From positions 1 through 11,578 of the forward strand of contig CAMOFS010000020.1 of assembly GCA_946613735.1 (NCBI GenBank): a DNA stretch of 11,578 bases, in the 5' to 3' direction. This document shows positions 1 through 5,634 of this stretch, one piece after another; position 1 is the stretch's first letter, and each line of letters opens with the position of its first letter. This DNA comes from an uncultured Lachnospiraceae bacterium. GTDB lineage: Bacteria; Bacillota_A; Clostridia; Lachnospirales; Lachnospiraceae. The notes under the pieces are model-generated. The model was not told the origin of the DNA. It did not search any database and saw nothing but the letters and a program-made list of their open reading frames with translations. Made by a program: the position numbers and the translations under genes.

Positions 1-300
1 TATGATAAAAATATCATTTTACATTTCTATGTTATACAGATATTTAAAACTTAAACATATATTTTAAACATATACATATATCTGTTAATCTGCCAGACAT
101 TTTTTATATAGAACAGGCGTGATCAGCTAAATGCTATTTTGGAATATATAAATATCTATAATTTGAAACCTTATATAAATCAAGCTTTACACGTATAGTG
201 TTCGACATAGCATAGAATACATATATTTATAGAATATAGATATGATTTATATTCCATAATTCGACCACAGGAGTAATTCAAGAAAATAGAAATATATAAA

Positions 301-422
301 ACATTAGAAATGATAAAACATATAAATATATCTATATAATATGTCGATATATAAATATGATAAATAAAATACATATAATACAAATATATATAAATATTTC
401 TATAACTTTAGAATTGATAAAA
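301..422 (+). repeat. Imperfect 18-bp direct repeat pair (301-318 and 405-422)
   Basis: The two copies share the frame acwttagaawtgataaaa and differ at only two positions. Start-to-start spacing is 104 bp. The second copy covers the -35 hexamer of the predicted parA promoter, so these could be operator or partition sites. In such A/T-rich DNA some matching is expected by chance, but the internal G residues conserved in both copies make this pair better than background. Confidence 0.4.
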
Positions 423-442
423 ATATTTATATATGATACAAT
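414..442 (+). promoter_or_regulatory. Predicted sigma-A promoter of the parA operon
   Basis: The -35 hexamer TTGATA (414-419) and the -10 hexamer TACAAT (437-442) are separated by exactly 17 bp, and each matches consensus at five of six positions. Transcription would start near 449 and give a leader of about 25 nt. The spacer contains the 16-bp word at 419-434 that recurs after the second gene, so a protein bound there would block RNA polymerase. Confidence 0.65.
419..434 (+). repeat. 16-bp repeat, copy 1 (in the parA promoter spacer)
   Basis: The word AAAAATATTTATATAT is found here and again, identically, at 1597-1612. The two copies flank the two-gene partition cassette. Copy 1 lies between the -35 and -10 hexamers of the parA promoter, which suits autorepression by the small DNA-binding partner. 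Low complexity limits confidence. Confidence 0.45.
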
Positions 443-473
443 CATTTAAATTTAAACGATAGGAGTGACGAAG

Positions 474-1244
474 ATGGCAATTAAAATTTGTGTATCAAAT
501 CAAAAGGGTGGAGTCGGGAAAACGACTACTGCCATTAATCTGGCGCAGGAGCTTCGACGAAGGAAAAAGAGGGTTCTATTTATAGATACTGATGCCCAGT
601 GTAATAGCACTTCCTTTTATAAGGCCAAGACCGAGGATCAGGAGACCATGATAGATATTCTCTGTGGAGATTATGCCGCAAAGGATTGCATCCAGCATAC
701 GGAAGTGGGGGACATTATAGCCTCCGATCCGCAGCTTATTGATGCCGAGACAATGGTAAAGGTAGATGAGCGGCGTTTTATCCATCTTAAGCTGTCCGGC
801 AGGAGCATTGAGGATGATTATGACTATGTAATAATAGATACTCCTCCTAATATAGGTGTAGCATTGAAAAACGTCCTGGCATATGTGGACACAGTGGTTA
901 TTCCGGTAGAGGAAAGCGGTTGGTCCATGACAGGACTTATTGACTTTGCAAATGCTTTGGAGCTGGCTCAGATGAATAATGAAAAACTATATGTGGCCGG
1001 GATCCTTACAGTAAAGGCAAAGGAGCGAACCAAGAAGTCTAAACGAATGGGTGAACTTGCGGACTCTCTTGCTGAAAAGCTCGGTACTACACGTTTTAAC
1101 ACAAAGATCAGAGAGTCTGTGGCCTGTTCAGAGGCTCTTACCGAATACTATGTTCCCTTGCATGAGTATGCTCCAAAGAGCACAACATATGAAGATTATA
1201 AGAAGTTTACATCGGAGCTTTTAAAGAGGATCGGAGGTAAGTGA
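474..1244 (+). CDS. parA: ParA/Soj-type partition ATPase
   Basis: A 256-residue ParA-family ATPase. The deviant Walker A motif KGGVGKTT is at residues 11-18, Walker A' (FIDTDAQ) at 36-42 and Walker B (IIDTPP) at 120-125. Proteins of this family bind DNA non-specifically as ATP dimers and move a centromere-bound partner during plasmid or chromosome segregation. No N-terminal helix-turn-helix precedes Walker A, so it is of the short (type Ib/Soj-like) class and would rely on its partner for operator binding. The start at 474 is preferred over a GTG at 465 because AGGAG (461-465) ends 8 nt before it and overlaps the GTG. The partner gene begins one base after the stop. Family assignment is secure; function as a replicon partition protein rather than an orphan regulator is inferred from context. 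Confidence 0.93.
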   Translation: MAIKICVSNQKGGVGKTTTAINLAQELRRRKKRVLFIDTDAQCNSTSFYKAKTEDQETMIDILCGDYAAKDCIQHTEVGDIIASDPQLIDAETMVKVDERRFIHLKLSGRSIEDDYDYVIIDTPPNIGVALKNVLAYVDTVVIPVEESGWSMTGLIDFANALELAQMNNEKLYVAGILTVKAKERTKKSKRMGELADSLAEKLGTTRFNTKIRESVACSEALTEYYVPLHEYAPKSTTYEDYKKFTSELLKRIGGK

Positions 1245-1245
1245 T

Positions 1246-1590
1246 ATGGGAAAAAACAGATATGAAAGCCAGATAGGAAAGGCCGTGGAAAGCTTTGCGT
1301 CTCATAAGACTACAAAGGAACCTGCCCCAGTGGCAGCCCCGCCTGAGCCTGTTGTAAGCGCAGTTGTACCTGAGAGGACAGTTTCCGTCGAGCCTCAATA
1401 CACACCTCCCAAGGCAAAAAGACCGGCAGGAAGACCCAAAAGAAATGGTGAGCTTATAAAGATTTCTCTCGGGATCCCTGCAGCCCTGTATGAAGCCGTA
1501 AAAGCTGATGCCAATGAGCGTGGCGGCGGTAATGTATCAAGGACCATAATTCTATCTCTGGCCCAAAAATATGGGATAGAAATACATTAA
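1246..1590 (+). CDS. Small ribbon-helix-helix-like partner of ParA (candidate centromere-binding protein)
   Basis: A 114-residue protein whose ATG follows the parA stop by one base, with GGAGG at 1233-1237, so the two are translationally linked. Residues 1-57 are low in hydrophobic content and rich in Pro, Ala and Val, and look unstructured. Residues 56-67 are basic and include GRPK (62-65), resembling an AT-hook core. Residues 69-112 fit a ribbon-helix-helix: a strand (LIKISLGIP, 70-78), a helix (79-92), a turn with three Gly, and a second helix starting at N96/S98. A flexible tail plus C-terminal RHH next to a short ParA is the layout of ParG-like partners, whose tails stimulate the ATPase and whose RHH binds centromere/operator DNA. 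The function is inferred from this architecture and position; the sequence is not a close match to any family I can name. An AT-hook would suit the A/T-rich repeats on either side. Confidence 0.7.
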   Translation: MGKNRYESQIGKAVESFASHKTTKEPAPVAAPPEPVVSAVVPERTVSVEPQYTPPKAKRPAGRPKRNGELIKISLGIPAALYEAVKADANERGGGNVSRTIILSLAQKYGIEIH

Positions 1591-1623
1591 ATGTTTAAAA
1601 ATATTTATATATATTTAAAACAT
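1591..1623. repeat. A/T-only imperfect dyad directly after the RHH gene
   Basis: The outer arms ATGTTT (1591-1596) and AAACAT (1618-1623) are perfectly complementary, with further AAA/TTT pairing inside. The second copy of the 16-bp repeat (1597-1612) lies within the dyad. With almost no G/C and no following T-run it does not look like an intrinsic terminator. A protein-binding site for the partition partner is a more natural reading, but that is inference. Confidence 0.4.
1597..1612 (+). repeat. 16-bp repeat, copy 2 (downstream of the partition cassette)
   Basis: Identical to 419-434. The 11-bp word ATATTTAAAAC at 1611-1621 also recurs at 40-50. These words shared between upstream and downstream flanks suggest that the cassette is bracketed by related binding sites, or that it moved as a unit. 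The rest of 1591-1659 shows no gene. It may contain the promoter of the Nudix operon, which I cannot pick out from the A/T background. Confidence 0.4.
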
Positions 1624-1659
1624 ATTAATATATGCAAAAATGTAAATATATAGGGATCT

Positions 1660-2130
1660 ATGATTATTTCTACGCTTTGTTATATTGAAAAAGAGGGTTC
1701 GTACCTTATGCTTCACCGCATCAAGAAAGAACATGATGTTAATGAAGGCAAATGGATCGGTGTAGGCGGAAAGCTCATATCCGGAGAAAGCCCTGAGGAA
1801 TGCGTTGCCCGTGAGGTAAAAGAGGAGACGGGCCTTGTGCTAAACAGCTATCGCCTCAGAGGTATATTGACATTTTCTTCTGAAGGCTGGGAGGATGAGA
1901 TCATTTTTGTTTATACCGCTGATGATTTTACCGGTGAGGTATCGGATTGTGATGAGGGAGAGCTTGCCTGGATTCCCAAAGAAAAGATAAAGGATCTGAA
2001 CCTCTGGGAGGGAGACCGGATATTCCTTAAGCTTTTGGCAGAGGATGCTCCGGTGTTTTCGCTGAAGTTATCATACAGGGGAGATGAGCTTGTAGAGCAT
2101 ACGCTTAGTGAAGGGCTCATTTACAATTAA
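1660..2130 (+). CDS. Nudix (MutT-like) hydrolase, probable 8-oxo-dGTP-type diphosphatase
   Basis: A 156-residue cytosolic Nudix hydrolase. The Nudix box is perfect: G37, then E43, then REVKEETGL at 51-59, in the spacing G-x5-E-x7-REUxEExGU that binds Mg and cleaves nucleoside diphosphates linked to another moiety. The N terminus, with TLCYIE near residue 5 and LMLHR at 16-20, is typical of MutT-type 8-oxo-dGTP diphosphatases of Firmicutes. Family membership therefore suggests sanitation of oxidised nucleotides; the actual substrate cannot be read from sequence. The ATG at 1660 begins at the usual family start, although GGG at 1653-1655 is closer to it than usual. It opens a tight run of five genes, with the next start 20 bp after its stop. 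Confidence 0.88.
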   Translation: MIISTLCYIEKEGSYLMLHRIKKEHDVNEGKWIGVGGKLISGESPEECVAREVKEETGLVLNSYRLRGILTFSSEGWEDEIIFVYTADDFTGEVSDCDEGELAWIPKEKIKDLNLWEGDRIFLKLLAEDAPVFSLKLSYRGDELVEHTLSEGLIYN

Positions 2131-2150
2131 CGTCCATATAGGAGTTTGCT

Positions 2151-3149
2151 ATGCCAAAGGGGACACATCAGAAGCTAAAGCTGTACCGGCTGGGCCGCAT
2201 CATGCTAAAATCAACGGATGAAGAGCATGGGCTTACCATAAATGAGATCAAGGACAAGCTGGCTGAGTTCGAAATAACCGCTGACCGAAAGAGTCTGTAT
2301 GACGATCTTCGAGAGCTGGAGGTTTTGGGACTGGGTATAGATTCATATACAATTGGGCGCAACACCTATTACTACGTAGCCGAAAAGCCTTTTGAGATAG
2401 CTGAGACCAAGCTTTTGGTGGATTCCATTCAGGCCTCAAAGTTCATCACTGAAAGAAAGTCGCGAAAGCTTATAAAAAAGCTTATGGAAAACGTGAGCGT
2501 CTATGAGGAGGCTCAGCTTAACCGGCAGGTGGTTGTATCCGGACGCATCAAGACCATGAACGAATCCATTTATTATAATGTGGACGAGATACATAATGCC
2601 ATAAGCAACAACCGATCCATTTGCTTTGACTATTTAAAATGGGATCTTGAAAAAAGGCTGGTCAGTCGAAAGGATGAGCCCTATGAAGTGAGCCCCTGGG
2701 CGCTTACTATAAGTGATGAAAACTATTATCTGGTGGGTTATGACATAAAGACCGATAAGATAAAGCATTACAGAGTCGACAAGATGCGTGGCATCAGGAT
2801 GACCGACAATGCCAGAAGCGGTAAGGAAGCATTCAAACAGTTTAACGTAGCTTCTTATGCCAAAGAGAACTTTTCCATGTATGGCGGAAAAGAGGTCGCG
2901 GTGCTGCTTGCGTTTAAAGATGAGCTTGTGGGGGTCATGATAGACAGGTTTGGCAGTGAGATCCCCATACACCGGTCAAAGGATCCCGGATGGTCAGAGA
3001 CCAGGGTGGATGTGGCGGTCAGTAATCAGTTTTTTGGGTGGATATTCGCACTTGGATCCGATGTAAGGATCATTGGACCACAGGATGTGAGGGATGATTT
3101 TGTAAAGCAGATTTCAGATACTAAGAGCTTATACCATGGAAACGATTAG
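2151..3149 (+). CDS. WYL-domain transcriptional regulator
   Basis: A 332-residue protein with an N-terminal winged helix-turn-helix (about residues 8-75; the recognition part is near TADRKSLYDDLRELE), a linker, a WYL domain (about 135-220, with EVSPWAL and YYLVGYD) and a C-terminal WCX-like extension (about 240-325). WYL proteins sense ligands, in some cases nucleic acids or nucleotides, and act as repressors or activators. AGGAG at 2140-2144 lies 6 nt before the ATG. The gene is embedded in an operon with a Nudix hydrolase and a FliB-like protein, so it may control that operon or respond to nucleotide stress; this is inference. Its 3' end overlaps the next gene by 14 bp. Confidence 0.88.
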   Translation: MPKGTHQKLKLYRLGRIMLKSTDEEHGLTINEIKDKLAEFEITADRKSLYDDLRELEVLGLGIDSYTIGRNTYYYVAEKPFEIAETKLLVDSIQASKFITERKSRKLIKKLMENVSVYEEAQLNRQVVVSGRIKTMNESIYYNVDEIHNAISNNRSICFDYLKWDLEKRLVSRKDEPYEVSPWALTISDENYYLVGYDIKTDKIKHYRVDKMRGIRMTDNARSGKEAFKQFNVASYAKENFSMYGGKEVAVLLAFKDELVGVMIDRFGSEIPIHRSKDPGWSETRVDVAVSNQFFGWIFALGSDVRIIGPQDVRDDFVKQISDTKSLYHGND

Positions 3150-3999
3150 TGTATATCCGGAATTCTATGACAGTTTTTTTTGCAAGGCAGGTGATTGCCG
3201 TCATAGCTGCTGCAAAGGCTGGGAAATTGACGTGGATGAGGAAACGGCGGACTATTATGGCGCCATAGACGAGCCCATAGGAGATGAGATAAAGGCTTCT
3301 CTCGTAAAAGATGGGGATGGCATACATTTTAAGCTTACGGACGATAAGAGATGCCCATTCTTAAGAGAAGACGGTCTTTGCAGGATGATCCTTGCCCTCG
3401 GTGAGGATGCTCTTTGTGACATATGCGCGCTACATCCAAGGTTTTATGAGGATTATGCCGGATATGAGCTTTGCGGCCTTGGACTTAGCTGCGAGAGGGT
3501 ATGCGAGCTTTTATGGGAGAGTGACAAAAAGCTTTTGTTTTACAGTGATGGAATGGGCGAAACTCTTTTTTCTTTCGACGAGCAAAACCTTTCCTATGAG
3601 CCCAAAACAGACATGGAACACATAAAAAAGCTGCTTTTGGCATATGAAAAAACCGAGCCTATTGATGAGGCGTGGACTGATACTGTAAATGCTTTAATAA
3701 AAAATCTGGAAATAGTCGCAAATCGGGCACGGGCGTATAAGGACAGCTATGATAAAAAGCGCTACGACAGACTGTACCATTATATAATATACAGACAGCT
3801 GGGAACAAAGCTGTCAGGGCACCAGAGAGTGGCTTTTGCGCAGATGGCGGTGGACTTTGTTTTTGTTATGGATGCGTATCATGGGGATACACTGGAGTGT
3901 ATCCGGAGATTCTCCGAACAGATCGAGTACAGTACGGATAATATAGATATTCTGATAGGCGAAAAAGAGGGTTATGATAACCAAAAAACTCAGGAATAA
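3136..3999 (+). CDS. fliB: FliB-like lysine N-methylase family protein (Cys-rich, Fe-S)
   Basis: A 287-residue cytosolic protein of the CxxCxxCC-type/FliB family. Cysteines fall in clusters that fit metal or Fe-S binding: C16, C21, C25 and C26 (CRHSCCKGW), C73 and C82, C94 and C97 (CDICALHPRFYE), then C113, C119 and C123. The order is the one seen in flagellin lysine-N-methylases, which methylate flagellin Lys residues. The protein is short compared with the enterobacterial FliB, mainly lacking C-terminal sequence, and no flagellin or motility gene is in the window. A different protein substrate is therefore possible. The start overlaps the WYL gene by 14 bp and its ribosome site (AAGAG, 3123-3127) is weak, which suggests translational coupling. 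Family confidence is good; enzymatic role moderate. Confidence 0.8.
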   Translation: METISVYPEFYDSFFCKAGDCRHSCCKGWEIDVDEETADYYGAIDEPIGDEIKASLVKDGDGIHFKLTDDKRCPFLREDGLCRMILALGEDALCDICALHPRFYEDYAGYELCGLGLSCERVCELLWESDKKLLFYSDGMGETLFSFDEQNLSYEPKTDMEHIKKLLLAYEKTEPIDEAWTDTVNALIKNLEIVANRARAYKDSYDKKRYDRLYHYIIYRQLGTKLSGHQRVAFAQMAVDFVFVMDAYHGDTLECIRRFSEQIEYSTDNIDILIGEKEGYDNQKTQE

Positions 4000-4603
4000 G
4001 CATTTTTCATATAACGAGACGGCGCTGGTTAAGGCGCCTTTTTTCCGTCGTGTTTCAAAGCATTTTTACATAGAAAATCAGGCTGAGTGGGGTAGTATAA
4101 AATATGGCTGGTTTCCAAAATCGAATATGGCATATTCCGGCTGTGGAGTCATAGCTGTATGGAATGTGCTGGAGTATTTTGGCCGCAATCCCCGGGTGGG
4201 GACGGCGGCAGTCCTGGCGAATCTCATCGGCGATTTTGAAAAAATGGGCGCTGTGTTTGGAGGGGCCTTTGGCACTTCTGCCTATGCGGTATTTTTCTAC
4301 CTGAGAAAATACTTCGGCAGGATCGGCTTTACCCTTTCAAAAAGAAAATCGTCCCTGGACAGCTTTGGCGAAAGATACCAGGCCTTTGTAGTAACGACCC
4401 TTAACGATGCGAAAAACCCGGCGAGGGGGCTTCATATCGTTTGTATAACCAGGGACCAAAGAGGCTTTTCGATCCATAATGCGTATAAAAAGACACGTAC
4501 AGGGTATTATGTGGTGAGCATACCTTACAAGTCTTTGAAGGAAGCTATAGATAACATCTGTGACAACCCCATGCCCCTTGCAGTCATCGGCGTGGCGGAG
4601 TAA
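3974..4603 (+). CDS. Predicted papain-fold / C39-like cysteine peptidase domain protein
   Basis: A 209-residue protein that I cannot assign to a named family. It has the landmarks of a papain-like fold: a nucleophile motif YSGCGVIAVWNVLEYFG (C57 at the start of a helix), a Gly-rich middle (92-103), then GLHIVC with H154 and SIHNAYK with N169, in the C...H...N order of papain/C39-type peptidases. The segment resembles the CG...YYG start of C39 domains of bacteriocin exporters, but there is no transmembrane or ABC part and no signal peptide. The start overlaps the previous gene by 26 bp. AGAGG lies only 3 nt before the ATG, so translation is probably coupled to the upstream gene. It could process a peptide or be a non-proteolytic transferase; the role is unknown. 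Confidence 0.6.
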   Translation: MITKKLRNKHFSYNETALVKAPFFRRVSKHFYIENQAEWGSIKYGWFPKSNMAYSGCGVIAVWNVLEYFGRNPRVGTAAVLANLIGDFEKMGAVFGGAFGTSAYAVFFYLRKYFGRIGFTLSKRKSSLDSFGERYQAFVVTTLNDAKNPARGLHIVCITRDQRGFSIHNAYKKTRTGYYVVSIPYKSLKEAIDNICDNPMPLAVIGVAE

Positions 4604-4614
4604 GGGAGCGATCA

Positions 4615-5412
4615 TTGGATAACGAGCATTATGAAGCAGAAAAAAAGAGGTTTAAGGAGCTTTTTGACAGAGCGGAAAAGACCAGGTCATTCTGTTATAC
4701 CGGCTTTCACTCGCCTGTCGGCGCCGCTATAGCCTGTGGGATAGCAGTAGTGCATAAGATACCGGCTGAGCCGGCACAAGGCTGTTTTAGGGTATGTGAG
4801 GGCGTTGCGGCATGGGGTGGCTATGAGGATGCGGAAAGGCTGATGATACGCTTCGGCGATCCGGATGCCACCGGATATGACGAACCATTTCCCATCGTCG
4901 TGATAAAAATAGCTCCAAAGCAGCAGAAATATGCTGACAAGCTCTCACACAGGGACTTTCTGGGAGCACTTATTAACTTAGGCATAGAAAGGGACGTGCT
5001 GGGAGATATCATAGTCCATGAAAACGAGGGATATGTTTTTGCGGCAGAAAACATGGCGGAGTATATTACCCTAGGTCTGACCCGGGTTAAGCATACCCCG
5101 GTGGATTGCAGCATCATAGACGTCCTGCCCGAGGATGCCAAGCCCCGGCTTAAGGAAATGGATATCAACGTATCCTCCCTGAGGCTTGATGGGATAGTGG
5201 CCCACGTTTTTAATATGTCCCGGGGCGAGGTCAAGTCGCTTTTCTCCTCAGAGAAGGTGTCAGTTGGAGGCTTTGTCCAAAAGAGTGCGGCAAAGGAACC
5301 CAGCGAGGACGACGTCATCTCTGTCAGGGGATACGGAAAGTTTAAATACAAGGGAATATCCCATGAGACAAAAAAAGGACATTATGTGGTAAAGGTCCTA
5401 AAGTATGTATGA
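4615..5412 (+). CDS. ylmH: YlmH-family S4-domain RNA-binding protein
   Basis: A 265-residue protein with the YlmH layout: an N-terminal alpha/beta region (about 1-75, with SFCYTGFHSP), a central domain (90-165, including KLSHRDFLGALINLGI and the nearby GDIIV) and a C-terminal S4 RNA-binding domain (about 187-247, with SSLRLDGIVAHVFNMSRGEV and VSVGGF). YlmH binds the large ribosomal subunit and in Bacillus can act in ribosome-associated quality control. It starts with TTG, preceded by GGGAG (4604-4608) at 6 nt, and lies 11 bp after the previous gene, so it closes the five-gene run. In many Firmicutes ylmH sits in the ylm/division cluster with divIVA and ileS; here it does not, which is unusual but not unique. 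Confidence 0.88.
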   Translation: MDNEHYEAEKKRFKELFDRAEKTRSFCYTGFHSPVGAAIACGIAVVHKIPAEPAQGCFRVCEGVAAWGGYEDAERLMIRFGDPDATGYDEPFPIVVIKIAPKQQKYADKLSHRDFLGALINLGIERDVLGDIIVHENEGYVFAAENMAEYITLGLTRVKHTPVDCSIIDVLPEDAKPRLKEMDINVSSLRLDGIVAHVFNMSRGEVKSLFSSEKVSVGGFVQKSAAKEPSEDDVISVRGYGKFKYKGISHETKKGHYVVKVLKYV

Positions 5413-5419
5413 GCTGAGA

Positions 5420-5454
5420 ATGTAATGAAAGGCACCGTTTTTGTAATGAATGGT
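5420..5454 (-). promoter_or_regulatory. Paired LytTR-type box upstream of the EF-hand gene
   Basis: Read on the minus strand, ACCATTCATTACAA (5454-5441) is followed exactly 21 bp later by GCCTTTCATTACAT (5433-5420). On the plus strand the identical core TGTAATGAA is at 5421 and 5442. Direct repeats two helical turns apart are the standard site for LytTR dimers. The pair ends 4 bp before a candidate -35 (5459-5464). The same boxes stand upstream of the LytTR gene itself. The opposite orientation relative to the gene is a caveat. Confidence 0.6.
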
Positions 5455-5460
5455 CCCTTT
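5428..5460. terminator. Imperfect hairpin after ylmH (weak terminator candidate)
   Basis: The arms AAAGGCACCGTT (5428-5439) and AATGGTCCCTTT (5449-5460) pair over 12 positions, with one C/C mismatch and one G-T wobble, around a 9-nt loop. There is no convincing T-run downstream, so termination is doubtful. It overlaps the LytTR-type boxes and could instead be part of the regulatory site. Confidence 0.3.
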
Positions 5461-5486
5461 GGCTTATAAAAATCGTATGGTATCCT
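5459..5486 (+). promoter_or_regulatory. Candidate promoter for the EF-hand gene
   Basis: TTGGCT (5459-5464) and TATCCT (5481-5486) are separated by 16 bp. Both hexamers are weak, as expected for a promoter that needs an activator bound just upstream. The leader to the ATG at 5635 would be about 140 nt. It contains a short hairpin (GTCCGC-TTTTT-GCGGAT, 5513-5529) and a 7-bp dyad at 5583-5597. I recognise no known riboswitch in it. Confidence 0.35.
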
Positions 5487-5582
5487 GACGATATTTATGG
5501 TGTAAGAAAAGTGTCCGCTTTTTGCGGATATAAGACAGGAAGAGGCATCATATCCATGGAAGGTATAGATTTTTTTCTAATA

Positions 5583-5597
5583 CTTACCCTGGGTAAG
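5583..5597. repeat. Perfect 7-bp dyad before the EF-hand ribosome site
   Basis: CTTACCC (5583-5589) and GGGTAAG (5591-5597) are exact inverted complements around a single T. The dyad is 25 bp upstream of AGGAGG (5623-5628). A one-base loop cannot form in RNA without opening inner pairs, so a DNA operator for a dimeric regulator is at least as likely as an RNA hairpin. Confidence 0.3.
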
Positions 5598-5634
5598 GAT
5601 GCTTTTTCTATACCCAAAATACAGGAGGTTTTCT

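Larger units (their letters stand above)
1..460. repeat. A/T-rich repeat region upstream of parA (candidate centromere/operator, possibly origin)
   Basis: No credible gene is present here; the sequence is dominated by A and T with many short related words. ATAAATAT-type words recur near 147, 321, 350 and 390, and the reverse form ATATTTATA occurs near 223 and 421. TTAAACATAT is repeated at 51-60 and 64-73. An 18-bp word at 301-318 recurs at 405-422 with 16 of 18 matches. TGATAAAAATAT occurs at 3-14 and 415-426. Type Ib partition cassettes normally carry such repeats upstream of parA, where the small partner protein binds. A centromere/operator role is therefore inferred. Replication-origin function is possible, but I see no initiator gene or clear DnaA boxes. 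Confidence 0.55.

Noticed and set aside
180..383. 67-codon minus-strand frame rich in Tyr and Ile
   Set aside because: A by-product of ATA/TAT-rich DNA, with no ribosome site and no family resemblance.
1..460. CRISPR array or classical iteron array
   Set aside because: Repeats are short, irregularly spaced and low in complexity. There are no unique spacers of constant length and no cas or replication-initiator gene.
4821..5351. 176-codon minus-strand frame inside ylmH
   Set aside because: Shadow of a well-supported S4-domain gene; no domain features.
5599..5634. Upstream ATG adding 12 residues to the EF-hand protein
   Set aside because: The AGGAGG at 5623-5628 lies inside that extension and is ideally placed for the ATG at 5635.
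5487..5634. Riboswitch in the 140-nt EF-hand leader
   Set aside because: Only a small hairpin and a short dyad are seen. I find none of the conserved cores of the common riboswitch classes, including cyclic-di-GMP types.
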